From Ustulina deusta (taxonomy: Eukaryota > Ascomycota > Sordariomycetes > Xylariales > Xylariaceae), in NCBI GenBank assembly GCA_023159155.1, contig JAJNNX010000023.1:496001-560000 (forward strand): a stretch of 64,000 bases of DNA, given 5' to 3'. Of this stretch, positions 47,138 to 58,727 are shown in pieces. Under the pieces are notes generated by a model. That model worked only from the letters and a program-made list of their open reading frames with translations, was not told the origin of the DNA and did not search any database. How positions within the stretch are numbered: the first letter of the stretch is position 1; the number at the start of each line of letters is the position of its first letter. Both the position numbers and the translations under genes were made by a program.

Positions 47138-48381
47138 GGCAGTGATGCACATGACTGGGAAAGGGGAGGGACATTATATTGGTTTATTCATGGCGGGACC
47201 GGCGTACTGTACATTCATCATTTCCAGGAGCAAGTGGCCTTGCTTACAACGTGTAATTGGCATGATAATGGATTACGTCAGAGTATAGCATTGAGAAAAT
47301 TCTATGCAACACGACACGCCTTGAATTCTTTTCCCTTCAGGTGACTGCCAATCATGTTCGTCACAAGCCAGCCTGTACGGAGATTGCTTCTACCCACATA
47401 TCCCTATATCTCAGTGTCGAATATCTCTCCTCAAGGAAATAGGGACACAGATCTTGAGTAACGACGCCACATATCCTGCTTGATGTTCACGGGGTTGAAA
47501 ACAGCTCGCCCCAACGGAGTCATGTAGCAACTCGACACCTGACCCGAGACGACACACATTCGCTACCCGTGGAAGACCATCGAGAGTTACCCGGGCGTGG
47601 CTAGCTATGTCGTGGTCCGGGTTTATATCGCTTCGTCGACAGTGTCCGTCTCACGTCTTCTCTTCACTCTTCCATCGTTCGTTTTCTCCCCACCGCTCCG
47701 CGCGCAGTGTACCTCTGGCACAGACTAGTTGAAGACAGTGAGTTTAGGGGTCACATGGAGGATACTGCGGATTACGCTGCTATTATTGATGAATGGGGTG
47801 TGATGCAAATGGAATGATCGGGCAGACTTGAAAGCATATTGCGACTCTTTCAAAAAAGCTGGGCGGTCTGTTCGCAGCTAGGTAACTATCAAGACGAGGC
47901 TTAAGCAGGCACACTTAGGCGACTCCAAGTAACGAAACAGGACAGTCGATGTGAAGACAGGGTTAATACTAGGACCCTTCACATTGGAGGCAAACGAAAC
48001 AGGAACGAGTAGGTGAACATCAAGCTCGGGACTTTATTTTTTTTATCTTCTAGTACGCGCAAAGGGTATTAACTATTACTACAGATCTTCGGTTCCTCTC
48101 TTCTTGCATATGTCCAATTCACAGAGGTATTTTTTCCTCATAGTACTACATTTCCCACCCCCTTCTCTCCGTATTTGGTTTCCCGGGTATACGCCGCCAA
48201 AAAAAAATTTATGCAAGAGTGTAAAAGTTTCATTTTCGTAAGGATCGTAAGAATTAGACGATGTGTGCTCCTTTTTTTCGTGCCGATGTTGAACCCGAAT
48301 CCTCGGTCACGTTGTATCTTGTACAAGAATGCCTTTTAAAAAAGGATGGCAAGATCTTGCCGTCAATTAGCAACACCTTGG
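47138..48381. other. Convergent intergenic region
   Basis: Lies between the myosin stop and the stop of the minus-strand CFEM gene. It contains a T-rich and A-rich patch at about 48020-48220. I see no gene or structural RNA. Confidence 0.55.
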
Positions 48382-50706
48382 TTATAAGGCGGCAACGACC
48401 ATGGCCACCATGCCCAGGAATCCCAGACCTGCGCCGATACGCGAAGCGCCGGCCGTCGCGATGGGAGAAGTTGTTGCAGGTGTGCTAACTGGGTAGCCAC
48501 CGGCTGAGGGCGAGGTGGTGAAAGTGGTAATGGCAGAACCCGTTGGGTAGGGTACCGAGACACCGGCGGAAGTGGGAGCGGGAGTAGCGGCAGGATATGT
48601 ACCCGGGACGACTGCGACAGCGCTAGTCTCAGAACCGGTGGCCGGGTACGTTGTGAAGACGACCTGGGGTACAGTCATGGCAGTGCTAATAACGACAGTG
48701 CTGCTGGAGCTTGGGATGACCTCACCAACATCGTTGGTGCAAGGGACGACGGTGGTAGCAATGACCGAGATGGTGGTGTAAGAAGCGATGGAAGTAGGAG
48801 TAACGGTCAGCACGGTAGTGATGGTCTCAGCACCGGTGGCAATACCAGGGTTCGAGGGCACGAATGGCGCGCAGATACCCTGGAAGTAGCTGATGGCTTC
48901 GGAAATGACCTCATCGGACTCTCCGTGGGCGTACAGGCAAGCGAAGATGTTGTTCACAAAGTCGTTGTCCGGGCAGTAGCAGGCAGAGTCAGTGTTATCC
49001 TTGCAACCAACAGCAAACATCCAAGTGTTCAAGCACGAGGGGACAACACCAGGGCATGGCAAAGTCTCAACGGGGCCGGCAGGAGTGCTCGAGGTCTGAG
49101 AGGCTGGGGACGTAGCGGATGAGCCAACTGGGGTTGACTGAAGTGGCGTCGAAACCGGGGATGTAGCGGGAGACGACCCGGTCTCGCTGGGGATGACGGT
49201 GGGAGTGCTGGCCGGTTGGCTGATGGTCTCAGTAACCGGGCAAACAGTGGTGGAGACAGGAATGATGACGGTGGTGACCGCAGTAGAGCCAGCAGGGCAG
49301 TTAGTGACCTCAGGGGCACAGCTGGTGATAGTCTGAACAGAAGTACTGAAAACCGTGGAGGTGGTGATGTAGCTGGTTACTGAGTAAACTGTGGTCTCGG
49401 CGGGGGTAGACACAGCAGCGGTTGAGCTACTACCGACAGGAGTGGACTCGGCAGGAGTGGATGCAACCGGAGTAGATTCGGCAGGAGTTGACTCAGCGGG
49501 GGTGCTCTCTACTGGAGTAGACTCAACCGGAGTCGATTGAGCCGGGGTAGACTCGGCAGGAGTAGACTCGGCAGGCGAGGACTCTACAGGTGTGGACTCA
49601 ACAGGAGTCGATTCGGCCGGAGTGGACTCAGCTGGTGTGGACTCTGCAGGCGAGGACTCTACGGGTGTGGTCTCGGCAGGCACACTAGTTGTGCTAGGAG
49701 TGTAGACAGGGTAGGATCCCGGGATCGAGAAAGAGGTAGGAGCAGTTACTGAAGGGGTAGGCACAGCAGCGGTACTGGAGCTTCCAATCTTGCTGCTCTC
49801 GGCAGGAGAGGAGGGGGTCTCAACCGGAGTTGACTCGGCCGGGGTAGACTCAGCGGGAGTGGATGGTGTCTCGGCCGGGGTGCTAGCACTGCTGGTTTCG
49901 GGATATGAAGGTGTGCTAGCAGGTGTGCTGGCCGGGGATGAAGGAGAGCCAACTGGGTATGATGAGGGAGAGCTAGCAGCAGCCGTTGAAGAGCTATCCG
50001 GATAGGAAGGGGTGTTGGCAGGATATGTAGGCGTGCTCACAGGGGAAGTGTGATACTTAGTGGTGGTAGGCTTGGGTCCCGAGCAGTCAAAGCCAATGGA
50101 ATGAATGCCATAGTCGCAAGAGTCCTTGGACTTGTCAGGCTGGGAAGGATAGACAACAGTCACATCGGTAGCGCCACCGCACTGGGTGTTCTTCACAGTG
50201 GTACCGGAAGCCTTGCATGAACTGCGGTGCTTGCAGGTCGATCCATCGGGCATGGTGTAATGAAACTCGAGGTCACAGTCGAATTCAGGGGTTACCTGGA
50301 ACTCGCTGATCGAAGTCTTCTCAACACCTTGACTCTGATCACAGGTGATCTTGGCGCTAGTATCCTTGTCTTGGGTAGCTTTGCCAGTGATGCATTTTGA
50401 CTGAAAGCTTCGTCCTGTGAGTTCGTCCCGCTTGCCAAATTTCTGGGAGCATGTGTAACCGGAGTACGTGAAGCCCTTGTAACTCCCAAAGCCACCAATA
50501 GCCAGGTCGCTCCAGTCAAAACCCGTTGTCATGTCTGATGTACATTGGTTGTTGGAGTTATCTGGGCAACTAAATGAAGGTGCATCGTGAAAGCCCTGAT
50601 ATCATTAGCTCACGTGGCAGCAGAGATAGAAACTCGACAGTCTTACAGTAGCGGTGACATGGCTGATGCCAGCAGCCAGGGCAACGAGGGCCAGAGTGGT
50701 CTTCAT
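48382..50706 (-). CDS. GPI-anchored mucin-like CFEM-domain surface protein
   Basis: Two exons, 50706-50647 and 50595-48382, separated by a 51-nt intron with a GCTAAT-type branch point, give 757 residues. A signal peptide (about 1-18) is followed by a Cys-rich N-terminal domain (about 20-175, some ten Cys) that I do not recognise. Next comes a long Ser/Thr/Pro region (about 180-520) with degenerate STPAES/STPVES repeats. A CFEM-type eight-cysteine domain sits near residues 525-605 (around CPGVVPSCLNTWMFAVGC and ACYCPDNDFVNNIFACL). A second Ser/Thr-rich stalk and a C-terminal hydrophobic GPI-addition signal (IGAGLGFLGMVAMVVAAL) finish the protein. CFEM proteins sit in the cell wall or membrane and in yeasts bind haem; some act in host interaction. 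The haem role is not implied here, because the aspartate-centred haem motif was not verified. Confidence 0.88.
49432..49690 (-). repeat. Degenerate repeats coding STPAES/STPVES
   Basis: Tandem units of 12-15 bp within the CFEM gene encode repeated Ser-Thr-Pro-Ala/Val-Glu-Ser. Codon use varies between units, so the array is old enough to have drifted at the DNA level while the protein repeat is kept. Such arrays change length readily. Confidence 0.8.
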
Positions 50707-52802
50707 GTTTTATGAAAATAACCTGAACTTCTCAGTTCGAAAATGGTAGATGGTGTCTCCTGTAGTAGAAGTTGCGTGAGAGCGAGTGTCTTATATCCAG
50801 CAGAAGCGACTGTATGAATAAGAAATAAAGCGAGAGTTAACAAAGCGAATGACGTTAACTTGTACAGAAAAAGGGAAAAGGAAATTTTGATTATACCCTC
50901 AAAGAAACGAGGCTGTCGACAGAAACAAGTGTCTTGGGGGATGATGAGAATACAACATGCAGTGCCATGAAGGGAACAGCGACCTATATAGCATCTCATG
51001 ATGGATGATCGGGAGCCTCTCATCTGGTCAGTGCCAGGCTGCAGATGGGACCAGAGAGACCCCGGACCTACAGACCAGGGTTGAGAACCGCTGTCTCTCC
51101 AAGTCGCTATCCATGCTGACCCCTTAGGCGATGTCCCTTGTTCCATGGAGGACAAAACCGTGGCTACAGTGCGTCCATGCTGCCTAGTGCACACTATGCC
51201 CTCGACCTATCGAGCCGTGGATGCATGGAGCGCCAAGGGAGAGCAGCAGTATAGGGAGAGGCGACTGGTTGAGATGGGTCGACGGTAGACGGCTGAGCGG
51301 AGCCAAGCAGAGCGCGCGGCTCCGGCGCTGGTGTCTTGCTTCAGGGCGGAGCAGCGTTGAGTTGTATTTTCAGGGGTTCAGAAGTTGGCGGTCAGATCAG
51401 GACTGGTGTGGATGGGATCGGATGGGCTGGATGGAGCTTGAATGGGCGACCTGGCGAACACTACACTAAGGCAGTGGATGGGGCGGGGTCTCTCGAGTGG
51501 AGAGGCGGTGGATCCCAATGCAACCTATCCGCGGGTCGTATTGCGGGTCTTATTCTAGTTTCGCCGCTTACACTGCACTGTGTACAGCGACCGCTGGCTA
51601 CGGCCTTCCACCAATAGGAGACCCTGCAGCGAGTGGGTTTGGCCGTGAATGGCAATCCAATCCACGCTTCGTGCTCGCTTGGAGGACCGAGTCGATGCAA
51701 GCAGATTGGATCCAGTTGTACGCCCACATGCGACAAGATGCATCTTTGCCGCTCACTCTCAGCACCAATGGATTTGGTCTGGATCGCCGCCATTGCGCGG
51801 TACACAACATAGGGACGGTAGGGACGGGTAAACATGTGCTTCGTCTAACCTGCTGCAGGTAACGACAGGACGCCGTATTCGATCCACAAGCGACGAACAT
51901 GGTCCGCATTGGGACATCAGCCAACTCGCGCTTCCTGCTCTCGTCACACAGCCAACACGAGGTTTTCGCTGTTTCATGTCCATCGCGAGCCATCCAACCC
52001 GAAACGAACACAGCCACCGCAATTCCAACCCTAATGCAGGTACGGTCTCCTCCAAGCCCGCCACGGTTGCATGATGCAACGACGTCAAGACCGTGGGGTC
52101 TGTATGCCAACCCGCATCAGCTCGCGAAGAGCCTTGTAGGGTCTCGCGGTGCCGACTCATCCCTTCTTTTTCTCTCGTTTTGTCCGTCATTTCCTTAAGG
52201 GATTCTAGATGTGACCAGTCTCCGAAGCCATGACCTGCCCCCCCGTCCCGTCTCGTTGGATCGCTCCGGTACTGTAAGAGTTGGGGCGACGGCACACGGT
52301 TGCAGCAATCCTCGAGCAACCCAACCTTTGACAACCCAGTGGTTAGGTGAGTTTTCGGCGTCCCTATTCCAAATTCGTCTTGAGCCGGCAAGCCATCCAT
52401 CCGTACTTGTAATGTACATAATTTACAACAAGGCCAACACCATGTTCCAGCCTAGTCCCAACGGTTCGGATGTGATACCCAGTGTAGCTCTACAGAGACC
52501 CCATAAAATAAAGAAAATAAGAAACATCATAGAGGATGCACAGAGAGGTCGGTTCCCGGCTACCTCTGAGATAGGTTTTACCATCCCGAATCGGAAAGGG
52601 AAGCCAACCTGAGCCACGCCGCTTTTAGCCTGAGACTGAGCCCTATCCTGAGCCAGACCCGCTCTTTCATAGCCCGATATGAACAAAAAACTTGCATAAA
52701 TTCTAATACACATCATTTCACCTCAATTGCACAAAAGCAAAGACCGTTTTATCGTAAAACGAATCTTAGTATGCATTACGTGGTCCGTTTAAGTGATCCG
52801 TT
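50707..52802. other. Intergenic between the CFEM gene and transposon relics
   Basis: The first few hundred bases are the CFEM promoter. From about 51200 to 52400 several overlapping frames of 100-213 codons exist on both strands, but they share the same DNA and have no recognisable motifs, so I do not call them genes. Sequence becomes AT-richer from about 52400. Confidence 0.5.
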
Positions 52803-52828
52803 TAAGCGACTTCCTAGGAAGTCGCTTA
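52803..52828. repeat. 26-bp perfect palindrome
   Basis: The sequence from TAAGCGACTTCC through TAGGAAGTCGCTTA is its own reverse complement over 26 bp. It is preceded by two copies of CCGTTTAAG and lies immediately beyond the 3' end of the recognisable Copia coding sequence. Confidence 0.9.
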
Positions 52829-52829
52829 T

Positions 52830-53440
52830 TGTCGTTCAAATTGAACGGCTCTGCCACACGCTCGATATACTGGTCGTGGAGAAGGGTGATGGTTCCGTTC
52901 TTTCGATCCCGTATAATTCGCATCCCGAGAAACTAATTAGGCTCTTTCTCCTTCAGCTCGTAAGCGCACCCTATCCCGTTGATGATGTTTTGCGCTTTTT
53001 CTTCGTCCTCCGCTCGGTATGCGACCTTGAAGTCGTCAACGTAGACGACTAAAAACACCTTCCTGTCTGCAGTGTAGAACAGGCATGGTTCCTCCGGGGA
53101 CGCTTCCATGCCATTCAAGTTGAGCGTCTTTGCAAATTCCTGGTACCAGAGCAGCAGAGAATCCTTCAGGCCGTACAGGGCTCGTTCTAGCAGAGCGACT
53201 TTTCCGTTCTCCGCAAATCCTTCCGGTAATGTAACAGTAATTGGCTGCTCCTTGGCCCTGGAAGCGTTCAGGAACGCTTTCACCACATCGAACTGCCGGA
53301 TCTCCAAGTCGAAATGAGCTGCCATTGCCATCAGCGTTCGGAGGGTTTTTGATGCCAAAGTCGCTGCGTAGGTAGACTGCAGAGTGTCTTCATCTTGAAG
53401 GTCCCCTCTGACTACTACGCGCGCACGGCAATACGCTTCG
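52830..53440 (-). mobile_element. Ty1/Copia reverse-transcriptase relic
   Basis: The minus strand encodes part of a Copia-type reverse transcriptase, in order RARVVVRGDLQDEDTLQ, then IRQFDVVKAFLNA, LERALYGLKDSLLLWYQEF and the catalytic VVYVDDFKV. The YVDD box is intact. A TAG at 52933-52935 stands where the family has Trp (N-W-FLGMRII), and the same frame continues after it for about 34 codons. The TGG-to-TAG change is a G-to-A transition in TpG, the RIP signature on the complementary strand. Upstream gag/integrase, RNase H and LTRs are not recognised nearby, so this is a truncated dead copy. Confidence 0.9.
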
Positions 53441-54656
53441 TACCAGTACGCCCTCAGACCAGTACGATCCCGATCAGCACGACTTTAAGCTACAGGCGAT
53501 TACGGCAAGGGAATAACCGCGAACTTGTGGGTAAACGTATTTCAACTCTATTTTAACTAGTCCTAGATAGAGCAACCGGAGCTAAATATATACCTACTTG
53601 TGTTATTTCACTCTCTACCTTTGCTATTTAACTAAGAAGGTAGAACACTAGATGTTCTGTCCTACGCGTATGATACGGTACGTTCATAGCACGTACTAAG
53701 GACGCTAGGCTAGTTTCTTGTTCTGGTTTATACCTAGTGTTCGAATTTCTAGATCACAATTAATTCGCAAACAGGGTGCATGACATTAAGTTGAGGACGT
53801 GATGCGGTTAGCTGAGGGCGTAGAGCAAAAGCTCGTCTGTAAAAGCTCGGCAACTTCGTCGCGAAATCTTATGTGTCGAGAGACGATCATAGCAGGGAGG
53901 GCTACACAGGGAACCTTCAACCTTATTTGGCTTGCGGCTCTTCGGGTGCGGGGGATGTGGCGCGTGCTGATAGACGATTGTGCCCGGGACCCAATAGATC
54001 GACGGGTACCCGTCGCTTTGAAAATTTTCTATTCTTTAAAATAGCATAGCGAAGTTATATATGATACTCTTCATAGCTTCCAAGTGTTAAAAATGCAAAG
54101 TCTAAACTAATATATTGAAAAATAATACAAGAAGTAGGCTTGGCATTTTTGGAAAGCTTTACCTTTCCGAACACGTCTAAGCCACAGCGAAGTTAAGTGT
54201 AAAGGAAAGTAAAGCTTGAGAAGTTCTAACAGTAACCCCCTAAAACTCTATAAAACTAGGCTAGCTTTTAATTGGTCCATACGGACTCTACAACAACATA
54301 ATTAGTTAAAGTCTAATCAAAGCATTAATTATAACGTATTTGCACTAAACCTAACTATATAACTTGCGTACTACAAATAGTAAACATAGTTACTAATAGC
54401 TACTATATTTAAATATAAATATAAAGCTTATATAACTAACTATAGTTATATAATACTAAAAAAAAGCAAATAGTCGAAATTATAACGCTAACAAAGCAAA
54501 TAAAAAAAACAAAAATTAACAAGGCTAACAAAAAGTGCAAAGTAATATAGAAGTATATGTGTATTACTATGCAAGTTATATAGTAGCTTGCTATAATTTC
54601 TACTTGCAGGATCAAAGATTACGCAGGATCCCGATACCTACATAAGTAATTAACCC
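53441..54656. other. AT-rich transition zone without genes
   Basis: Composition becomes AT-rich from about 53520 and very AT-rich at 54280-54600. A 16-bp perfect palindrome (CGACGGGTACCCGTCG) lies at 54000-54015. The frame at 53799-54044 has no recognisable character. Probably decayed transposon sequence. Confidence 0.5.
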
Positions 54657-54724
54657 AAAATCGAAATACATTTCGATTTTCATCATATTTAAAATGGTAG
54701 CTTTAAGTAAAGCTTTCCATTTTA
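54657..54724. repeat. Two adjacent short hairpins at the island edge
   Basis: 54657-54680 has perfect 10-bp arms (AAAATCGAAA / TTTCGATTTT) with a 4-nt loop. 54690-54724 has arms TAAAATGG..CCATTTTA with a nearly matched inner stem (TAGCTTTA / TAAAGCT). They sit exactly where AT-rich sequence gives way to the normal-composition island. Confidence 0.75.
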
Positions 54725-54818
54725 GTGACAGTTTACCTGGCGCTACATCGTACTTATAAATGACTGACGTTGCCAAAGCCTAGAAAATTGCATCGAGCCC
54801 TTGTTGCTCTACTCTACG

Positions 54819-55482
54819 TCACTCTATTTTCTCCATATCTCTTACTGTTGTTCTTCCTTCCTTCCGGTCAACACCTTCATTTACTCTTCGCCGGTCCGTG
54901 GTGCCTTTTCTTTTCTGACAGCACCTCGGCACGGCCAAGACCCTCTTCCCCGCATACTCTGCAAGATCTACGTGGAAAGGCATATATGTGTTTGCGTATA
55001 CGCCGTTATCATCTTCGATCTCGATAATATTAATCTGGAGGACTTCGGGATCATAGTCATCGGGTGGGACAAGGTGGTCAAAGGTAACACCGTAATAATC
55101 GATTTCCCTGTTATGTAACAAACTTTTTTTTAACTCGACTGAGAAAGAAAGAAGGAAAGACGGAGAAGGCGGCTTACTGCACAGGCTTTGGGTGCATTAT
55201 CCAACCAAGATACTCGTGGCGTACCACAAGATCACCTTGAATATCCGGTGATGCATTTCGTCCATATAGTAACGAATACGTTAACTCGGCAAGTTTCGGC
55301 CCCGCAGGCTGCGGAAACTCAGGCTGAACATCTTTGACGTGCCACTGGATATTAGGAAAGAGCCTTTCAACAGCGACAAGCGGGCCCTCGATCTGGATAC
55401 GGAGGGGTTTATCAGGAGGTGGGGGGTGATATGGGTTAATCGGGTTGCGAATGCAAGGCGGGATATAAAGCTCCAATGCCAT
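54819..55482 (-). CDS. Orphan two-exon hypothetical protein on a normal-composition island
   Basis: Exons 55482-55178 and 55107-54819 are joined over a 70-nt intron (GTAAGC..CAG) that restores frame at a Gln codon, giving 197 residues. The first 165 residues read like a compact soluble domain: Pro-rich start (PPCIRNPINPYHPPPPDKP), then strands around LRIQIEGPLVAVERLFPNI, HEYLGWIMHPKP, DYYGVTFDHLVPPDDYDP and LQINIIEIEDDNGVY. The last roughly 30 residues are basic and low-complexity and may be out of the true frame. There is no signal peptide, membrane segment or motif I can name. Codon use looks normal and there are no internal stops, although it is flanked by AT-rich decayed sequence. Function unknown. 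Confidence 0.6.
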
Positions 55483-55740
55483 GATATCTAATAAGGTGGG
55501 TAAAATAGCTTAGTAGACAAGTGAATGTCGTTTCGAGATTAAAGGGAAAGCCTGTCAGATTTAACTATCTACAGCTAAGTAGCAGCTTTCCATGCTGGAA
55601 GTTACTAGTCCGAATACAGATTCTAACATGGTATTCCCATGACCTGTCCTTGTGACTCGTGAGTCATGTTGCCAAGGCCCCAAGGCGCTTAGGCACAGAT
55701 CGGTGGGTCATATAGTGAGGGAGGTTCGATTCCTTCCATT
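55483..55740. other. Right end of the normal-composition island, with a tRNA-like T-arm
   Basis: At 55720-55736 the sequence GGAGG-TTCGATT-CCTTC forms a perfect T-arm stem and loop, and GGTTCGATTCC equals the RNA polymerase III B-box consensus. A weak A-box-like TAGGCACAGATCGG lies about 36 nt upstream. No acceptor stem can be paired, so it is not a complete tRNA gene. It may be a tRNA relic or the end of a tRNA-derived SINE. Confidence 0.4.
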
Positions 55741-57064
55741 GCTATATAATGTAAAAACTTAAACTTATTTTTTAATAAATAAAAAATTAATATAATATAT
55801 ATAATATTAACTTAATATATATATTATAACTTTATTAAACTTAAAGTTTTTTTAAAAACTATTATAATAAAATAATTAATATTATTTATAATATAATTAT
55901 AAGCTTATATTAATTTATTAAATAAAATATATTAATAAATTATTATTATTATATATTAATTTAATTTAAAAAAAACTTAACTTTTATATAATTTTTATTT
56001 TTAATTAAAATAAAGCAATATATATAAAAAAATAATAAGTTAATTTAAAGATTTAAAAAAATATAAACCAAAAAAATTACGCTTTAAAAAAATAGTACAT
56101 TATTTAAAAAAAAGTTTATATATTTTTTTTAAAAATAAAAACTTAAAATATATTAAATTAATTTAAAGTTTAATTTTAAAATAATTTATTTATTTTAAAA
56201 GGTTTTTTTTAATTTTTTAATATTTTATTATTATAATAATTTAAGTTTAATATAGTTTTAAAACTTATAAATTAAAATTTACATAACTTAATATAAACTT
56301 TAATTTTATATTAGTTTTTTTTATATTAATTATTAATAATAAGTTAATATTTAAAAATTAATTAATATTCATTTTTAACTTAAATAAAATAATTTATAAT
56401 TATTAAAATATTTTATAACTTTTTATATAAAATAAAAAATATTTAAATAATTTATCTTATTATTTAATTTTAAAATAAAACTAACTTAATAATAATTTTT
56501 TTTAATATATAAATTTAAAAACTATTAAATTTATTTATTAATTATATTATATTAATTTATAAAATAATAATATAAAGTTTTATTTTAATATAAAAATTAT
56601 AAATTATTTAAATATTATAATAAAAATTAAAGTTAATATTAAAATAAACTTAATTAAAGCTTATATAATTTTATTTAAATATTTATTTGTTATACTAGTA
56701 AAATAATAAAACTTTTAAATTAACTTTTTAATAAAAAACTTAAATAATAAAAAATATTTTAAAAAAAATTAATAATTAATTATTTAAATTTTAATACTAG
56801 GTTTTTTTTATTTTATATAATTTATAAAAATAAAAATTAATTTTTTTAAAATATTATTAATAATATTATTTAATAATAATAAAATAATAAATAAAAAAAA
56901 CTTATTTTATTTAAAATAATAAATTATTAAAATGTTTTTTAAACTTTAATAATATTTTTTAATATTAACTTAATAAAAAAAATATAATAATTAATATTGT
57001 TACGATCAGTCGAATAAAGCTTCCATAGCTAGTTTATTAATACTATAGATAAAGACTTTAAGCT

Positions 57065-57088
57065 AAAAAAAAAAAAAAAAAAAAAAAA
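57065..57088. repeat. Poly(A) tract, 24 nt
   Basis: Uninterrupted run of 24 A on the plus strand within the AT-rich block. Confidence 0.9.
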
Positions 57089-58687
57089 GTCAGAGTTTAT
57101 AAAGTAGGTAGATATAAACTCTATATATATAGCTGTAGAGTTATAAGTTAGTCCGTACATAAATTTCCTATTTTATTGCTATATAGGTCTAAAGTTTTTA
57201 TAAGTTTTGCTAAAACTATACTAATTATTATACTACTTTTTTTAAAAACTAAAAGTTTAAACATAATTTTAATTTAAAATTACTAATAATATTAGATTTA
57301 TATAATTTTTTTATATTATATTGTTTTATTATTGTTTTTATAATTATTTGCAAATTTATTAGTTATTACTATATATATTTATTTTTATAATTTTATAGAA
57401 AGTTTAAAAGCTTTTTTTATAAGTTTTATAAAATTAATTAAGTTTAATTAGTATATTTTTAAAATTTTAAGCTATATATTAAGTATTATTAAAATTATAG
57501 CTTTTTTAAATAACTTAATATTATAACTTTTTATTTTTTTTATATATTTTTAATTGTTTAATTTATTTAATTTTAAATTTTGTTTTATTATTAATATTTT
57601 TAGCTAAAAATAATAATTAGATTTATTAAAATAAAAAATTATTGCTTATTTTTTATAATTAGTTAGTATAAAATAAGTTTTTTATTTTATAAAAATTAAG
57701 CAAATTAAAAATATAGCTAAATTTTTATTTTTTTAAAACTTTAAAAGATTTAACTAATTAGAAGTCTAATCTAATAATTAGTACTTGTGTTATAAAGCTT
57801 TTTTTTTTTTAAAAAAACTTTATTTTTTATTTTAAAATCTATTAAGCGTTTTTTTTTATTAGTTTATAGCTTATATTATTTTTATATAAAAGTTGCTATA
57901 TTATATGTTATTTTTTAAACATTTTAGGTTTAATAAACTAGTTTAAATATTTATTGCTTAGTATTAAAATTTATTATAGTTTTATTAAAATTTATTATTA
58001 AAAAGTTTTATGTTTTAATTTTTATTATTATTTTTAATAATAATATATTAATTAATAAATATTATAAAAAATTTGTTATAAATAGGAAGTTCACAAAGTC
58101 AAGTACAATATATAGAAAGATAAGTTATATATTTGGTAAAGTTGGCTTATAAGACTAAAGCTTATAAGAAAAAGATTCTTTATTGAAATAAGTGCAGATA
58201 TAATATATATATATAGTAAGTATGCACTAGTCCTAATATACCAGGCATAATAACTATTTTTTTTTTTTTAATCAGGTTATTTTTAACCTAATATATATAA
58301 GTATACAAAATATAAGGTATATAGTATAAGTAGGTGGTATATATATATATAGATAGGAGGTAATTTAAGTATAAGGTTTATATAGAATTAGGGTAATATA
58401 TATACGATTAGTACAGTACAATTAATTAGGTATTTATAAGTATAGATATATAGGTACTTTTGTTATATTAGTAATATATAGTATTATTATTATTATTATT
58501 AATATAAATATTTTAATACTTATATAGTATTATTAATTAAAAGTTTTAATATATATATAATATAATATATATATATATATTATATACTTAAGTATATAAT
58601 AAATTTTAATATTAATAATTTAAACATAAGCTACGTATAAATTGCCTATAAAGCTAATCTAGTTTTATATAAATATTCTAGCCTGGT

Positions 58688-58690
<3 letters not shown>

Positions 58691-58725
<35 letters not shown>
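58691..58725. repeat. Poly(T) tract, 35 nt
   Basis: Uninterrupted run of 35 T on the plus strand, directly after GCCTGGTCCC. Read on the minus strand it is a poly(A) tail-like end, which could mark the 3' terminus of a retroposed element. Confidence 0.9.

Positions 58726-58727
<2 letters not shown>

Noticed and set aside
51598..52400. Overlapping minus-strand open frames of 170 and 213 codons
   Set aside because: They share the same DNA in different frames, with yet another frame open on the plus strand. They have no recognisable motif, and the composition (Cys/Trp/Arg rich) is typical of chance frames in GC-moderate non-coding DNA.
55672..55744. Complete tRNA gene around the B-box
   Set aside because: Counting back from the T-arm, the 5' and 3' acceptor strands do not pair and no anticodon arm is visible. 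Kept only as a tRNA-like relic.
56999..57180. LTR start (TGTTACGATC...) of the Gypsy element
   Set aside because: Begins with TG as LTRs do, but I could not find a matching second copy or a CA end, and it is more than 3 kb from the recognised integrase. Mentioned only as a possibility.
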